Shown here piece after piece: positions 15,883 through 25,122 of a DNA stretch of 64,000 nt. The position numbers were made by a program, and so were the translations under genes. Positions within the stretch are counted from its first letter, which is position 1. Each line of letters starts with the position of its first letter. The notes under the pieces were generated by a model. The model searched no databases. It was not told the origin of the DNA and saw only the letters and a list, made by a program, of their open reading frames with translations. Source of the stretch: Bermanella sp036960565 (GTDB lineage Bacteria > Pseudomonadota > Gammaproteobacteria > Pseudomonadales > Oceanobacteraceae); contig JBALXQ010000014.1 in the NCBI GenBank assembly GCA_036960565.1, forward strand, positions 1 through 64,000, read 5' to 3'.

Positions 15883-16659
15883 ATGACAAAATTATTTGTA
15901 GTAGGAACAGGCCCCGGCGATGCTAGCCTAATTGCACCACGTGCTATTAGTGTCATCAACGCCAGTAGTGATCTAGTGGCTTATGGTTTGTATTTGAATT
16001 TACTGGGCGATGTTTGTGATGGCAAGGTTCATCATGACCTGCCGCTGGGTGAAGAAATTGCTCGTGCCCGCTTGGCACTAAATCTCGCTGCCCAAGGTAA
16101 AACCACCGCGCTAATTTCCAGTGGTGACATTGGTATTTATGCCATGGCCACTCTGGTATTTGAATTACTTGATTTACAGTTGCAGGGCAAAGAAAATTAT
16201 CCTGAATGGTTAGATGTGGAAATTGAAGTCGTGCCGGGTATTTCTGCCATGCAGGCAGGGGCATCTCGTGTGGGGGCTATGCTGGGTCATGACTTTTGTA
16301 CGGTGTCGCTAAGTGATTTACTAACACCATGGCAAACCATAGAAAAACGTATTGATGCTGCAGGTCAGGGCGACTTTGTTATTTCTTTTTATAATCCGGT
16401 GTCTAAAAAACGTGATTGGCAACTCAATACGGCACGCGACATTTTATTGAAATATCGCCCTGCTTCTACGCCTGTTTTAATTGGTCGCCAGCTAACCCGT
16501 GAAGATGAAAAAATCACCATTATTCGCCTAGATGAATTAGATGCCAAAGATGTCGACATGTTTACGCTCGTGAGTGTGGGTAACAGTGAGTCACGTCATA
16601 TTGTTAACGGCAGTAAAGAATGGGTATATACACCGCGCGGTTATCGTAAAAAACTGTAA
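15883..16659 (+). CDS. cobJ: Precorrin-3B C17-methyltransferase (ring contraction)
   Basis: The 258-residue SAM-dependent enzyme methylates C17 with ring contraction. Motifs: FVVGTGPGDASLIAPRA (4-20), SSGDIGIYAMA, EVVPGISAMQAGASRVGA, HDFCTVSLSDLLTPW, and SFYNPVSKKRDWQL, all characteristic of CobJ/CbiH. There is no C-terminal iron-sulfur extension as found in long CbiH forms. It starts 39 bases after cbiG. Confidence 0.94.
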   Translation: MTKLFVVGTGPGDASLIAPRAISVINASSDLVAYGLYLNLLGDVCDGKVHHDLPLGEEIARARLALNLAAQGKTTALISSGDIGIYAMATLVFELLDLQLQGKENYPEWLDVEIEVVPGISAMQAGASRVGAMLGHDFCTVSLSDLLTPWQTIEKRIDAAGQGDFVISFYNPVSKKRDWQLNTARDILLKYRPASTPVLIGRQLTREDEKITIIRLDELDAKDVDMFTLVSVGNSESRHIVNGSKEWVYTPRGYRKKL

Positions 16660-16692
16660 TGTACTATTTAACAAAATATTGAAGGCTATTTT

Positions 16693-16770
16693 ATGAAGGT
16701 TTATTTTATTGGTGCAGGTTTGTGTGAAGGTGAACTGCAATTAAACGGTGTTAAGGGGCAAGGGTTTTAA
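16693..16770 (+). pseudogene. 25-codon mini-ORF duplicating the start of cobM
   Basis: ATG 16693 to TAA 16770 encodes a peptide starting MKVYFIGAG and containing GVKGQG. It is plainly related to the first 25 residues of cobM (MTVYFIGAG, TVKGQR). Eleven consecutive base pairs and more around VYFIGAG are shared with the cobM start. It ends two bases before the cobM ATG. Most likely it is a decayed partial tandem duplication that now acts as an upstream cistron feeding ribosomes to cobM. Confidence 0.75.
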
Positions 16771-16772
16771 TT

Positions 16773-17561
16773 ATGACAGTTTATTTTATTGGTGCAGGTC
16801 CTGGTGACCCAGAACTCATTACCGTAAAGGGGCAGCGGCTTATTGAACAATGCCCTGTGATTTTATATGCAGGCTCTTTAGTGCCAGAAGAAATTTTTGC
16901 CAGTGTGAAAGATTCCGCACTAAAAATTATTGATACTGCCTCTATTGCCCTTGATGAAATTATTGAACACATTCAACTTGCTCATGAGCAAGGGCAGGAT
17001 GTGGCGCGCATTCATTCCGGTGACCCTTCAGTATACGGTGCTATAGGTGAACAAATTCGCCGTCTTAATGAACTGAATATAGATTTTGAGATTATTCCAG
17101 GAGTAACGGCCACTTCAGCATCGGCTGCCTGGTTAGGAAAAGAGCTAACACTGTCAGGTGTATCGCAAACCATTATTATGACCCGTTACGAGGGCAAGAC
17201 ACCCTTCCCTGAGCGTGAACGATTACCTGCCTTAGCCGCAAGCGGTGCCACCCTGGCTATTCATCTTGGGGTGACACGTATTCACAAGATAGTGGAAGAG
17301 TTGATTCCCCATTACGGTGAAGACTGCCCCGTGGCGGTGTGTTATCGCACCTCTTGGCCGGATGAAGATAAGGTTCTGGGTACGCTTAGTAATATTGTAG
17401 AAAAAGTACGGATAAAGAAATTTACCCGCACCTCTCTTATCTTAGTGGGGCATGTATTGGGCACGGACGATTTTGATGATTCATACCTATACGATGAAAA
17501 GCAGGCTCATGTTTATCGCCCTAAAAATAAACCTAAAGTGGCGCGTACTGTTAAACGCTAA
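16773..17561 (+). CDS. cobM: Precorrin-4 C11-methyltransferase
   Basis: The 262-residue enzyme methylates C11. Signature segments: VYFIGAGPGDPELITVKG (3-20), LYAGSLVPEE, HSGDPSVYGAIGEQ, IIPGVTATSASAA, and TRYEGKTPFPE, typical of CobM/CbiF. Length is normal. The ribosome site upstream lies inside the related mini-ORF (AAGGGGCAAGGG), 15 or more bases from the ATG, so reinitiation after the mini-ORF stop is plausible. Confidence 0.94.
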   Translation: MTVYFIGAGPGDPELITVKGQRLIEQCPVILYAGSLVPEEIFASVKDSALKIIDTASIALDEIIEHIQLAHEQGQDVARIHSGDPSVYGAIGEQIRRLNELNIDFEIIPGVTATSASAAWLGKELTLSGVSQTIIMTRYEGKTPFPERERLPALAASGATLAIHLGVTRIHKIVEELIPHYGEDCPVAVCYRTSWPDEDKVLGTLSNIVEKVRIKKFTRTSLILVGHVLGTDDFDDSYLYDEKQAHVYRPKNKPKVARTVKR

Positions 17562-17566
17562 TGTTG

Positions 17567-17605
17567 TTTAACGGATAACTCTTTAACGGATAACTCTTTA
17601 ACGGA
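17567..17605 (+). repeat. 15-bp tandem repeat ahead of cobW
   Basis: TTTAACGGATAACTC repeats exactly twice (17567, 17582) and then partially (TTTAACGGA, 17597), filling the gap between cobM and the cobW ribosome site. Confidence 0.95.
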
Positions 17606-17613
17606 AGAAAAGT

Positions 17614-18726
17614 ATGAAACTTAATAAAATACCCGCCACCATCGTTACCGGATTTTTAGGCAGTGGTAAAACAACCTTATTATCAAATGTATTAAAAAAT
17701 GCCGTTGGAAAGCGTATTGCGGTGATTGTTAATGAATTTGGTGAACTGGATATTGATGCGGAAATTCTACGTTCTTGCCCGCTAGATTGTGACGATGAAT
17801 CTGCCACATTGGCCGGTAATGAAAATGGTATTTTTGAACTGGCCAATGGATGCATTTGCTGCACTGTAGAAGAAGAATTTTTACCGGTGATGCAGGAGTT
17901 AGTGGCGCGCCGTGATGATATTGATCATATTCTCATTGAAACCAGCGGCTTAGCTTTACCTAAGCCTTTAGTGCAGGCGTTTAACTGGCCTGACATTAAG
18001 CAGCATTGCACAGTCGATGCCGTGATTACCTTGATTGATGGCCCAGCCGTCGCAGCGGGTCGTTTTGCTGACAATGAAGAAAAAGTAGAGGCACAACGCC
18101 AAGCCGATGAAAGCCTAGATCACGACCCGAGTTTACAAGAGTTACTGGATGATCAACTGGGTGCCGCCGATTTAATTGTGGTGAGCAAAAATGACTTATT
18201 GAGCGATGAGCAGCGTTTGGTGGTAGAGAAAACGGTTAAGCAAAAAACCAATGACAGTGTTAAAACTCTATATGCCACTCACGGTATGTTAGGCGGTATG
18301 GTAGGCGACATGAGCATTGAAGAATTGTTAGGCATAGGTGCAAGTGCTGAAGACCAAATTAATGACCTGCATACCCACCACGATCATCACCACAATCACG
18401 GCGAACACCACTATCACGCCCACGATAAATTTGACTCTTTTGTAGTCTCTATAGGCGAAGTAGACAGTGATCAGTTACAAGCGGTATTGAAAGACTTGCT
18501 GGCCCAGCACAATATTTTTCGTGTTAAAGGTTTTGCAACCTTGCCTAATAAACCTATGCGTCAAGTATTGCAGGCGGTGGGCGAACGCCTGCATGTTTAT
18601 TTTGATCGCTTATGGGAAGCATCTGAAGAACGTGCCACAAAACTAGTATTCATTGGTAAAGATTTAAATGAAGACTTAATAACGAATGCGTTAAAAACAG
18701 CACAGCCTGTTGTAGAAGCGATATAA
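17614..18726 (+). CDS. cobW: CobW, G3E GTPase metallochaperone
   Basis: The 370-residue protein has GFLGSGKTT (13-21), the metal-binding CICC (80-83) after ELANGC, ETSGLALPKPL, and SKNDLL (guanine recognition). A His-rich loop of about 20 residues (about 252-271) follows, then the CobW C-terminal domain. In the family it is a GTP-dependent metallochaperone, thought to deliver Co2+ for corrin synthesis. It directly precedes cobN, the probable recipient. Start ATG 17614 with GGAAG upstream. Confidence 0.93.
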   Translation: MKLNKIPATIVTGFLGSGKTTLLSNVLKNAVGKRIAVIVNEFGELDIDAEILRSCPLDCDDESATLAGNENGIFELANGCICCTVEEEFLPVMQELVARRDDIDHILIETSGLALPKPLVQAFNWPDIKQHCTVDAVITLIDGPAVAAGRFADNEEKVEAQRQADESLDHDPSLQELLDDQLGAADLIVVSKNDLLSDEQRLVVEKTVKQKTNDSVKTLYATHGMLGGMVGDMSIEELLGIGASAEDQINDLHTHHDHHHNHGEHHYHAHDKFDSFVVSIGEVDSDQLQAVLKDLLAQHNIFRVKGFATLPNKPMRQVLQAVGERLHVYFDRLWEASEERATKLVFIGKDLNEDLITNALKTAQPVVEAI

Positions 18727-18779
18727 CATTTGTTCATCAAAATATTTAAAGCCACATTAATTGGAAAGTAACAAGTTTA

Positions 18780-21700
18780 ATGCATTTATTCGCAGCAACG
18801 CCCGGTGGTTATATAGATGATGAAGGTATTGTGGATCTGGATCAGAGCCCCGCTGACATCATTATTTTATCGGCCGCCGACAGTAACTTAAGTGCTTTGG
18901 CGGCTGCTGCGGAATTATTAGGCAAAGACTTTCCATCGGTTCGCTTGGCTAACTGGATGCATCTGGTAAAACCGGCGGCTTTCGATCTATACGAGCAACA
19001 GGTACTTGATTCTGCCAAGGTGGTGGTGGTGTCATTATTGGGCGGCGCGGCCTACTGGCAATATGGGTTTGAGCAGTTACAGGCTTGGGCGGCAAGAACG
19101 GGTGGCACGCTTATCTTAGTGCCAGGGGATGACAGTCCAGATGAAGAACTGTTTAACGCCAGTACTGTAAGTGGTGATCTTACGCAGATGGTGTGGCGTT
19201 ATCTTCGCGAGGGTGGTTTAGAAAACAGTCAGCAGTTATTTTACTTTATTGCCGAGCAATTTTTACAGAATGATTCTTTGCCCTCTAATTTTGTAAAAAA
19301 TAGCTGGTTACCGCCCAAAGCCTTACCCAATTGCATCTTGTATATGCCGGAGTCGTTAAGCACATCCACTTCCCAAACTGTGTATTTAAAAGACTGGCAA
19401 CAGGTTTGGCGTTCCCTTCCTGTTAATAAAGTTGAAAATCAAGCCAACAAGGCGCTTAACCATACCTGCATAGTACTGTTTTATCGTAGTCACTTGCAAA
19501 GTGCCAATATCCAAATGTTCGATGATTTTATACAGTGTTTGTTAGATCAGGGCCTCAAGCCCTTGCCTGTGGCAGTGACATCATTAAAAGATGAAAGTTG
19601 TTTAATGATGATCAATGAATTAATTGTTCAAAGTAATGCCAAGCTTATTGTGAATACCACAGGCTTTTCTATTAATATTACCGCTAACGCCGATGTAGCA
19701 TCACAACCCACCCGCATCAGCTCTCCTTTTGTACAAGACATTGCGACTTTGCAAGTGATCTTGTGTAGCAGTACCGAAGAGGATTGGCAGAGTTATTCAC
19801 AAGGGCTGCGTAGTCGAGACATTGCCATGCACGTGGTATTGCCAGAAATGGATGGCCGTATTATTAGCCGTGCGGTGAGCTTTAAAAGTGAAAGCCATTA
19901 CAGTGATCGTTGCCAAACGTCTGTGGTGCGCTATGTCCTCAAGCAAGAACGTGCCGTGTTTGTGGCTAAGCTTGCCAAGCGCTATTGCACACTGGCCAGT
20001 AAGGAAAACAAGGATAAACGTATCGCGTTTATTTTAGCGAATTACCCCACCAAGGATGGACGTATTGGTAATGGTGTGGGGTTAGATACGCCAGCTTCAA
20101 CCATTAATTTATTAAACTCGTTAGAAAATGCTCAGTACCCAGTTGAAAATATCCCTGAAGATGGCACCGCTTTAATTAAGGCATTATTAACGGCAGTGAC
20201 AAACAACCCCAATACGCTGCACTATTTGCCGTGTTGGCAAAGTATCGCCATGGATGATTACATGGCGCACTTTAAAAAATTGCCAATAGAAAATCAAAAA
20301 CAGGTGTGGGAAAAATGGGGTGCACCCTCGCAAGACCCAAAGTGCAGAAATGAGCGGTTAATGGTGGCGGGTATTCGTTTAGGGGAAACCTTTGTGGGCA
20401 TACAGCCTGCACGGGGTTTTAATTTAGATTTAACCGCTAATTACCATGACCCAGATCTGGTTCCCCCTCATAGTTATTTGGCTTTTTATTTTTGGTTAAG
20501 TGATTGTTACGGCGTAGATGCGGTAGTGCATGTGGGCAAACACGGCAACCTAGAATGGCTGCCGGGCAAGGGCACGGCATTATCGATAAACTGTTGGCCT
20601 GACATAGCATTAGGGCCCATGCCCAATTTCTACCCCTTTATTGTTAACGACCCAGGCGAGGGCGCACAAGCCAAGCGCCGTACTCAGGCGACGGTGATTG
20701 ATCATCTAATGCCACCCATGACGCGCAGTGAAACCTATGGGGAGCTGGCTGAACTAGAAATACTGGTGGATGAATATTACCAAGCATTGGGTTTGGATAA
20801 ACGCCGCGAAAATTGGCTAAAAGATGAAATTATTGATTTATTAAAAGCGTCTAACGTATTGCAGGAATTGATTGGAATTGAAAGCCCTGCCCAAAGTGAA
20901 AGTGAGAGTAAAGCTGAAAAGAAGAATGAGATCACTTTAGACGAAGCAGTATTAAATCAGCTAGATACTTACCTGTGTGAAATTAAAGAAGCGCAAATTC
21001 GCCACGGCTTGCATATTCAAGGGCAACTGCCAAATGCCGATAAACTAGCCGACACTTTAGTGGCGTTACTGCGACTACCAAGAGGAAAAAATATTTTAGA
21101 TCAGGGCATATTGCACAACCTTGCCTTTGATTTAAATTTGAAAGTGGGTAATGATTTTTTTGACCCATTAATGGCGGATGCCTCGATTTGGCTGGGTGAT
21201 AAACCGGCAATTTTAAAAGAGGTATCAACAGATGTTTGGCGCAGCCAGATGGATACCCGCGAGCGCCTAGAATGTTTGGCCCAAAAGTGGATGATGGAAT
21301 TCATCTTAGAGGGCGTTGATTTTAGTCATTTACAATTATCACACCCTAGAAGTTTTGAGCAGCTTCATTATGTAAAAAATACCCTAATGAGTGCGTTAAA
21401 TGAAAGTGCCCATTTAGAAATACAATCTTTATTGGATGGCCTAGATGGAAAATTGGTGCCGCCTGGCCCCAGTGGTGCACCTACTCGTGGTCGGCTTGAT
21501 ACCTTGCCCACCGGGCGTAATTTTTTCTCGGTGGATAACCGTGCTATCCCGTCAAAGGCAGCTTGGGCTTTAGGCAAAAAATCGGCACAGGCATTGATTG
21601 AACGCCACTTACAAGAGCATGGCGATTACCCAAGCCAGTTAGGATTATCGGTATGGGGAACGGCCACTATGCGCACCGGTGGCGATGACATTGCCCAGGC

Positions 21701-22727
21701 CTTTGCGTTAATGGGCGTTAAGCCCATCTGGGCACAGGGCTCTGCGCGCGTGGTGGATTTTGAAATTACCCCTACCATGTTATTGCAACGCCCAAGAGTG
21801 GATGTGACGTTACGCGTATCGGGCTTTTTCCGTGATGCTTTTCCTAATGTCATGCGTATCTATGACAGTGCCGTGCAAGCATTGGCTAAGTTAGAAGAGC
21901 CAGGCTTTGGTAATACTATTTATAAAAACGTGCAGATACGAAAGCAACAGTTAATAAGTGAGGGCATGGATGAGGCATCTGCTTTTTCTCAAGCCAGCTA
22001 TCGCGTATTTGGCAGCAAGCCCGGTGCTTATGGCGCGGGTCTACAGGGCTTGATTGATGAACGCTGTTGGGAAAAAGACTCCGACCTATCCGATGCCTAT
22101 TTAAACTGGGGCGGCTATGCCTACGGCAGTGATAAAGATGGGGTAGAAGCGCGCGGCGAATTTCAACACCGTTTAAGTCAGGTAGAAGTGGTGGTGCAAA
22201 ACCAAGATAACCGCGAACACGATTTATTAGATAGCGATGATTATTATCAATTTCAGGGGGGCATGACCAATGCGGTTAATGTCTTGTCTGGAAAAATGCC
22301 GGCGGTGTATCACGGCGACCACTCTAACCCTCATGTGCCTAAGATACGTACCTTAAAGGAAGAGCTTAATCGTGTGATTCGCTCGCGAGTATTAAACCCA
22401 AAATGGATAACCGCCATGAGGGAACACGGTTACAAGGGCGCATTTGAAATGGCGGCCAGCATTGATTATTTATTTGCCTATGATGCCACCACACAATTGA
22501 TAGACGACTACCAATACAAGCAGGTGGCCGATGCATTGGTATTTGATGAAACCAATCAGGCATTCTTAAAAGAACATAACTTACCTGCACTAGAAGAAAT
22601 GGCCGAACGTTTATTGGAGGCCAAGCAGCGAGGCTTATGGGGAGCCGAGCAAACAACAGATGAATACAAGGGTGCGCTACAAGATTTGTTATTAGAAATA
22701 GATCAAGAAAAAGAGCAAGCCTTATGA
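18780..22727 (+). CDS. cobN: Cobaltochelatase large subunit
   Basis: The 1,315-residue protein is the porphyrin-binding subunit that inserts Co2+ into hydrogenobyrinic acid a,c-diamide with an ATPase motor. Conserved segments include FILANYPTKDGRIGNGVGLDTPAS, HVGKHGNLEWLPGKG, RPRVDVTLRVSGFFRDAFPN, and FGSKPGAYGAGLQ. Length fits CobN/ChlH. No complete cobS/cobT lies nearby; the AAA+/VWA fusion at 4645 is the likely partner. It starts after GGAAAG and overlaps cbiB by ATGA. Confidence 0.95.
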   Translation: MHLFAATPGGYIDDEGIVDLDQSPADIIILSAADSNLSALAAAAELLGKDFPSVRLANWMHLVKPAAFDLYEQQVLDSAKVVVVSLLGGAAYWQYGFEQLQAWAARTGGTLILVPGDDSPDEELFNASTVSGDLTQMVWRYLREGGLENSQQLFYFIAEQFLQNDSLPSNFVKNSWLPPKALPNCILYMPESLSTSTSQTVYLKDWQQVWRSLPVNKVENQANKALNHTCIVLFYRSHLQSANIQMFDDFIQCLLDQGLKPLPVAVTSLKDESCLMMINELIVQSNAKLIVNTTGFSINITANADVASQPTRISSPFVQDIATLQVILCSSTEEDWQSYSQGLRSRDIAMHVVLPEMDGRIISRAVSFKSESHYSDRCQTSVVRYVLKQERAVFVAKLAKRYCTLASKENKDKRIAFILANYPTKDGRIGNGVGLDTPASTINLLNSLENAQYPVENIPEDGTALIKALLTAVTNNPNTLHYLPCWQSIAMDDYMAHFKKLPIENQKQVWEKWGAPSQDPKCRNERLMVAGIRLGETFVGIQPARGFNLDLTANYHDPDLVPPHSYLAFYFWLSDCYGVDAVVHVGKHGNLEWLPGKGTALSINCWPDIALGPMPNFYPFIVNDPGEGAQAKRRTQATVIDHLMPPMTRSETYGELAELEILVDEYYQALGLDKRRENWLKDEIIDLLKASNVLQELIGIESPAQSESESKAEKKNEITLDEAVLNQLDTYLCEIKEAQIRHGLHIQGQLPNADKLADTLVALLRLPRGKNILDQGILHNLAFDLNLKVGNDFFDPLMADASIWLGDKPAILKEVSTDVWRSQMDTRERLECLAQKWMMEFILEGVDFSHLQLSHPRSFEQLHYVKNTLMSALNESAHLEIQSLLDGLDGKLVPPGPSGAPTRGRLDTLPTGRNFFSVDNRAIPSKAAWALGKKSAQALIERHLQEHGDYPSQLGLSVWGTATMRTGGDDIAQAFALMGVKPIWAQGSARVVDFEITPTMLLQRPRVDVTLRVSGFFRDAFPNVMRIYDSAVQALAKLEEPGFGNTIYKNVQIRKQQLISEGMDEASAFSQASYRVFGSKPGAYGAGLQGLIDERCWEKDSDLSDAYLNWGGYAYGSDKDGVEARGEFQHRLSQVEVVVQNQDNREHDLLDSDDYYQFQGGMTNAVNVLSGKMPAVYHGDHSNPHVPKIRTLKEELNRVIRSRVLNPKWITAMREHGYKGAFEMAASIDYLFAYDATTQLIDDYQYKQVADALVFDETNQAFLKEHNLPALEEMAERLLEAKQRGLWGAEQTTDEYKGALQDLLLEIDQEKEQAL

Positions 22728-23695
22728 GTTTTACAGTAATGATATCCATCTTACTGGCTTTTTTATTGGATTATTTACTAGGGGAGGCCAAGCGCTTTCA
22801 TCCCTTGGTAGGTTTTGGTAACTGGGCTATCTGGCTTGAGAAAAAATTTAATGTAAAGGCCATTCACCCACCCGTTAATAAATTACTGGGAGTACTGGCC
22901 TGGCTTTTGGCCGTATTGCCCATCACGATTTTATTTTTGGTTATTCAAAAATGGCTAGCTCATGTCGTAGGTGAAGGGCATTGGCTTAATATTGTTTTTT
23001 CAGCCTTTGTTTTGTATTTGGCGATTGGTTGGAAAAGCCTGTTACAACACGCCATGAATATCGCCACGCCGTTGATCATTGGTGACCTAACAAAGGCACG
23101 CTTATCAGTATCTATGATTGTCAGCCGCGACACCAACAGCCTAGATGAAAAAGGCATTGCGACAGCGGCCACCGAATCGGTTTTAGAAAATGGCGGAGAT
23201 GCTATTTTTAGTGCACTGTTTTGGTTTTTAATATTAGGTGTGCCCGGTGTCGTGATGTACCGCTTAAGCAACACGCTAGACGCTATGTGGGGCTATAAAA
23301 ATGCGCGCTTCTTGCACTTTGGTTGGTGTGCGGCCCGTATTGATGATGTATTAAATTTTATTCCTGCGCGCTTAACAGCGTTAAGTTATGCCCTTGTAGG
23401 GAATACTCGTCTCGCCATTAAATGTTGGCGTCGACAAGGTTTGAATTGGAAAAGCCCTAATGCAGGGCCTGTTATGGCAGCAGGGGCTGGTGCGCTAAAT
23501 GTCTCGTTAGGCGGTGCGGCACAATATCATTCTCAAATGCAACACAGGCCAGATTTAGGGCCCAGTGATGTTTTAGCGAAACACGCGACTGGCAAGAGTA
23601 TTGTGAATGCGTGCCGATTGGTGAATAGAGCCATTCTAATATGGATCGGGGCATTGGCTATCTTTTTTGTTTTGTGGGAAATGGGCTCCTTATGA
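22724..23695 (+). CDS. cbiB: Adenosylcobinamide-phosphate synthase
   Basis: The 323-residue membrane protein attaches the aminopropanol(-phosphate) linker to the f carboxylate of adenosylcobyric acid. It has four or more hydrophobic segments and the family motifs LLGEAKRFHPLVGFGNW, SRDTNSLDEKGIATAATESVLEN, and NAGPVMAAGAGALNVSLGG. The name cobD is used for the same protein in Pseudomonas. Both ends overlap neighbours by four bases (ATGA). Confidence 0.94.
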   Translation: MSFTVMISILLAFLLDYLLGEAKRFHPLVGFGNWAIWLEKKFNVKAIHPPVNKLLGVLAWLLAVLPITILFLVIQKWLAHVVGEGHWLNIVFSAFVLYLAIGWKSLLQHAMNIATPLIIGDLTKARLSVSMIVSRDTNSLDEKGIATAATESVLENGGDAIFSALFWFLILGVPGVVMYRLSNTLDAMWGYKNARFLHFGWCAARIDDVLNFIPARLTALSYALVGNTRLAIKCWRRQGLNWKSPNAGPVMAAGAGALNVSLGGAAQYHSQMQHRPDLGPSDVLAKHATGKSIVNACRLVNRAILIWIGALAIFFVLWEMGSL

Positions 23696-24786
23696 ATGGC
23701 ATTAATCAATTAGATAACATTAGCCCTATGCACGGTGGTAACTTACATCAGGTTAGCGTGCAATATAAAATAGATATTGATAATTGGATTGATTTATCTA
23801 CAGGATTAAACCCTAACCCTTTCCCTGTGAATTATATTCCCATGGAAGTGCTTAGCAATTTGCCCTATGACAATCCGGACTTTATTAAGGTGGCAGCTGA
23901 TTATTACGGACCAGAAAATTTTATTGCGCTAAATGGTACTCAAGAGGCCATTCAAGGGTTGCCCGAACTTTTAGAACGTCACCCTGTTTTGCTGCCTGAA
24001 GTTGGGTATCAAGAGCATATACAGGGTTGGCATTTGGCGGGCAGTGAAATATCTTTATACCCTTCGTGGGATATGAATGAATCCATACATGTAATTGATA
24101 ACTGGTTAGAAAACAATCCACGCGGGCATCTGGTGATTATTAATCCTAATAATCCCACCGGTTTGAAATTTACACCTGAGCAAATTCACCACTGGGCCAG
24201 TAAAAGAGACTCTGGTTGTTATGTAATAGTGGATGAAGCCTTTATGGATTTAACGCCACAAGACAGCCTTTTGTGTCAAAATTTTAATGATAATGTAATT
24301 GTACTAAGGTCATTTGGAAAGTTTTTTGGATTGGCCGGTATACGCTTGGGCTTTGCCTTTGCCAGTCAAACGGTATTGAGCGCACTCAAACACAGGCAAG
24401 GCTTATGGGCGGTAAATGGCCCAGCGCAATATATTGCCAAACAAGCCTTTAAAGATTTAGCCTGGCAAGCGCAGGCAAGAGCCAATATTCAAAATTTAGC
24501 CCAACAAAATAAAGTTTGTTTTTCCGGGTTATTGAATAAACTTGACCTTATTAGGAAAAGTGAAAGCGGATTGTTCTCCAGTTATTGGCTGCCCACAGTG
24601 CAAGCTAAAGAGTTATATGAATTTTTTTGTGAAAGAGGGATTTTATTAAGGTTGATAAAGGCAAATACCCAGACGGCCATTATTCGAATAGGTTTACTGG
24701 ATATGAGTAATACCGCGCAATTAAGTGTTGTGTGTATGGCAATGGATGCGTTTGAAAAAGAAAATATGTTAGAGAAAGAGTTTTAA
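23692..24786 (+). CDS. cobC: Threonine-phosphate decarboxylase-type aminotransferase (CobC in Pseudomonas, CobD in Salmonella)
   Basis: The 364-residue PLP enzyme probably makes (R)-1-aminopropan-2-ol phosphate for CbiB. Fold-type I motifs are clear: HGGN near the N-terminus, IINPNNPTG, VDEAFMD, and SFGKFFGLAGIRLGF with the PLP lysine. ATG 23692 overlaps the cbiB stop; a longer frame from 23641 lies within cbiB and is less likely. It is the last gene before the bluB riboswitch. Confidence 0.92.
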   Translation: MNGINQLDNISPMHGGNLHQVSVQYKIDIDNWIDLSTGLNPNPFPVNYIPMEVLSNLPYDNPDFIKVAADYYGPENFIALNGTQEAIQGLPELLERHPVLLPEVGYQEHIQGWHLAGSEISLYPSWDMNESIHVIDNWLENNPRGHLVIINPNNPTGLKFTPEQIHHWASKRDSGCYVIVDEAFMDLTPQDSLLCQNFNDNVIVLRSFGKFFGLAGIRLGFAFASQTVLSALKHRQGLWAVNGPAQYIAKQAFKDLAWQAQARANIQNLAQQNKVCFSGLLNKLDLIRKSESGLFSSYWLPTVQAKELYEFFCERGILLRLIKANTQTAIIRIGLLDMSNTAQLSVVCMAMDAFEKENMLEKEF

Positions 24787-24823
24787 TAAGGAAAACATTT
24801 TGTAGAAGTATTAACATACCAGT

Positions 24824-25045
24824 TTTTTTAGGTGCCCATTTATAGTGAAGTCCTTCATGTATGAATGGGAGAATCGGGAAGGAGGTATTGGATAACATAA
24901 ATATCCTGTACATAAGCTCCACGTGCCCAACGCTGTGAGGCGGATTATTTAAACCTGCAATGTAACGCGGTAACCACTGAGTCTATTTGTGCTTGGGAAG
25001 GTGTTTAAATAAATCGATGCCCAGTCAGAAGACCGGCCTAAAAAA
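24824..25045 (+). promoter_or_regulatory. Cobalamin riboswitch of bluB
   Basis: The core is diverged but ordered: GGTGCCC, GAATCGGGAAGG, CTGCAATGTAA, the paired CCACTG ... TGGGAAGG element, and the B12 box AGTCAGAAGACCGGCC. P1 pairs TTTTTTAGG (24824-24832) with CCTAAAAAA (25037-25045), nine base pairs. The aptamer is long, about 220 bases, because of an extended peripheral arm. Confidence 0.85.
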
Positions 25046-25072
25046 TTTTAAATGCGTTTGGACAGGCGTATA

Positions 25073-25105
25073 AAAAGCCTTAGATTTAACTAGGGTTTTA
25101 TTTTT
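25073..25105 (+). terminator. Intrinsic terminator in the bluB leader
   Basis: AAAAGCCTTAG and CTAGGGTTTT form a hairpin with a small bulge, followed by ATTTTT. Placed 28 bases after the aptamer and before the bluB ribosome site (AAGGGGA), it probably serves as the off state of the riboswitch. Confidence 0.6.
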
Positions 25106-25122
25106 CCATTAAGGGGACTCAT

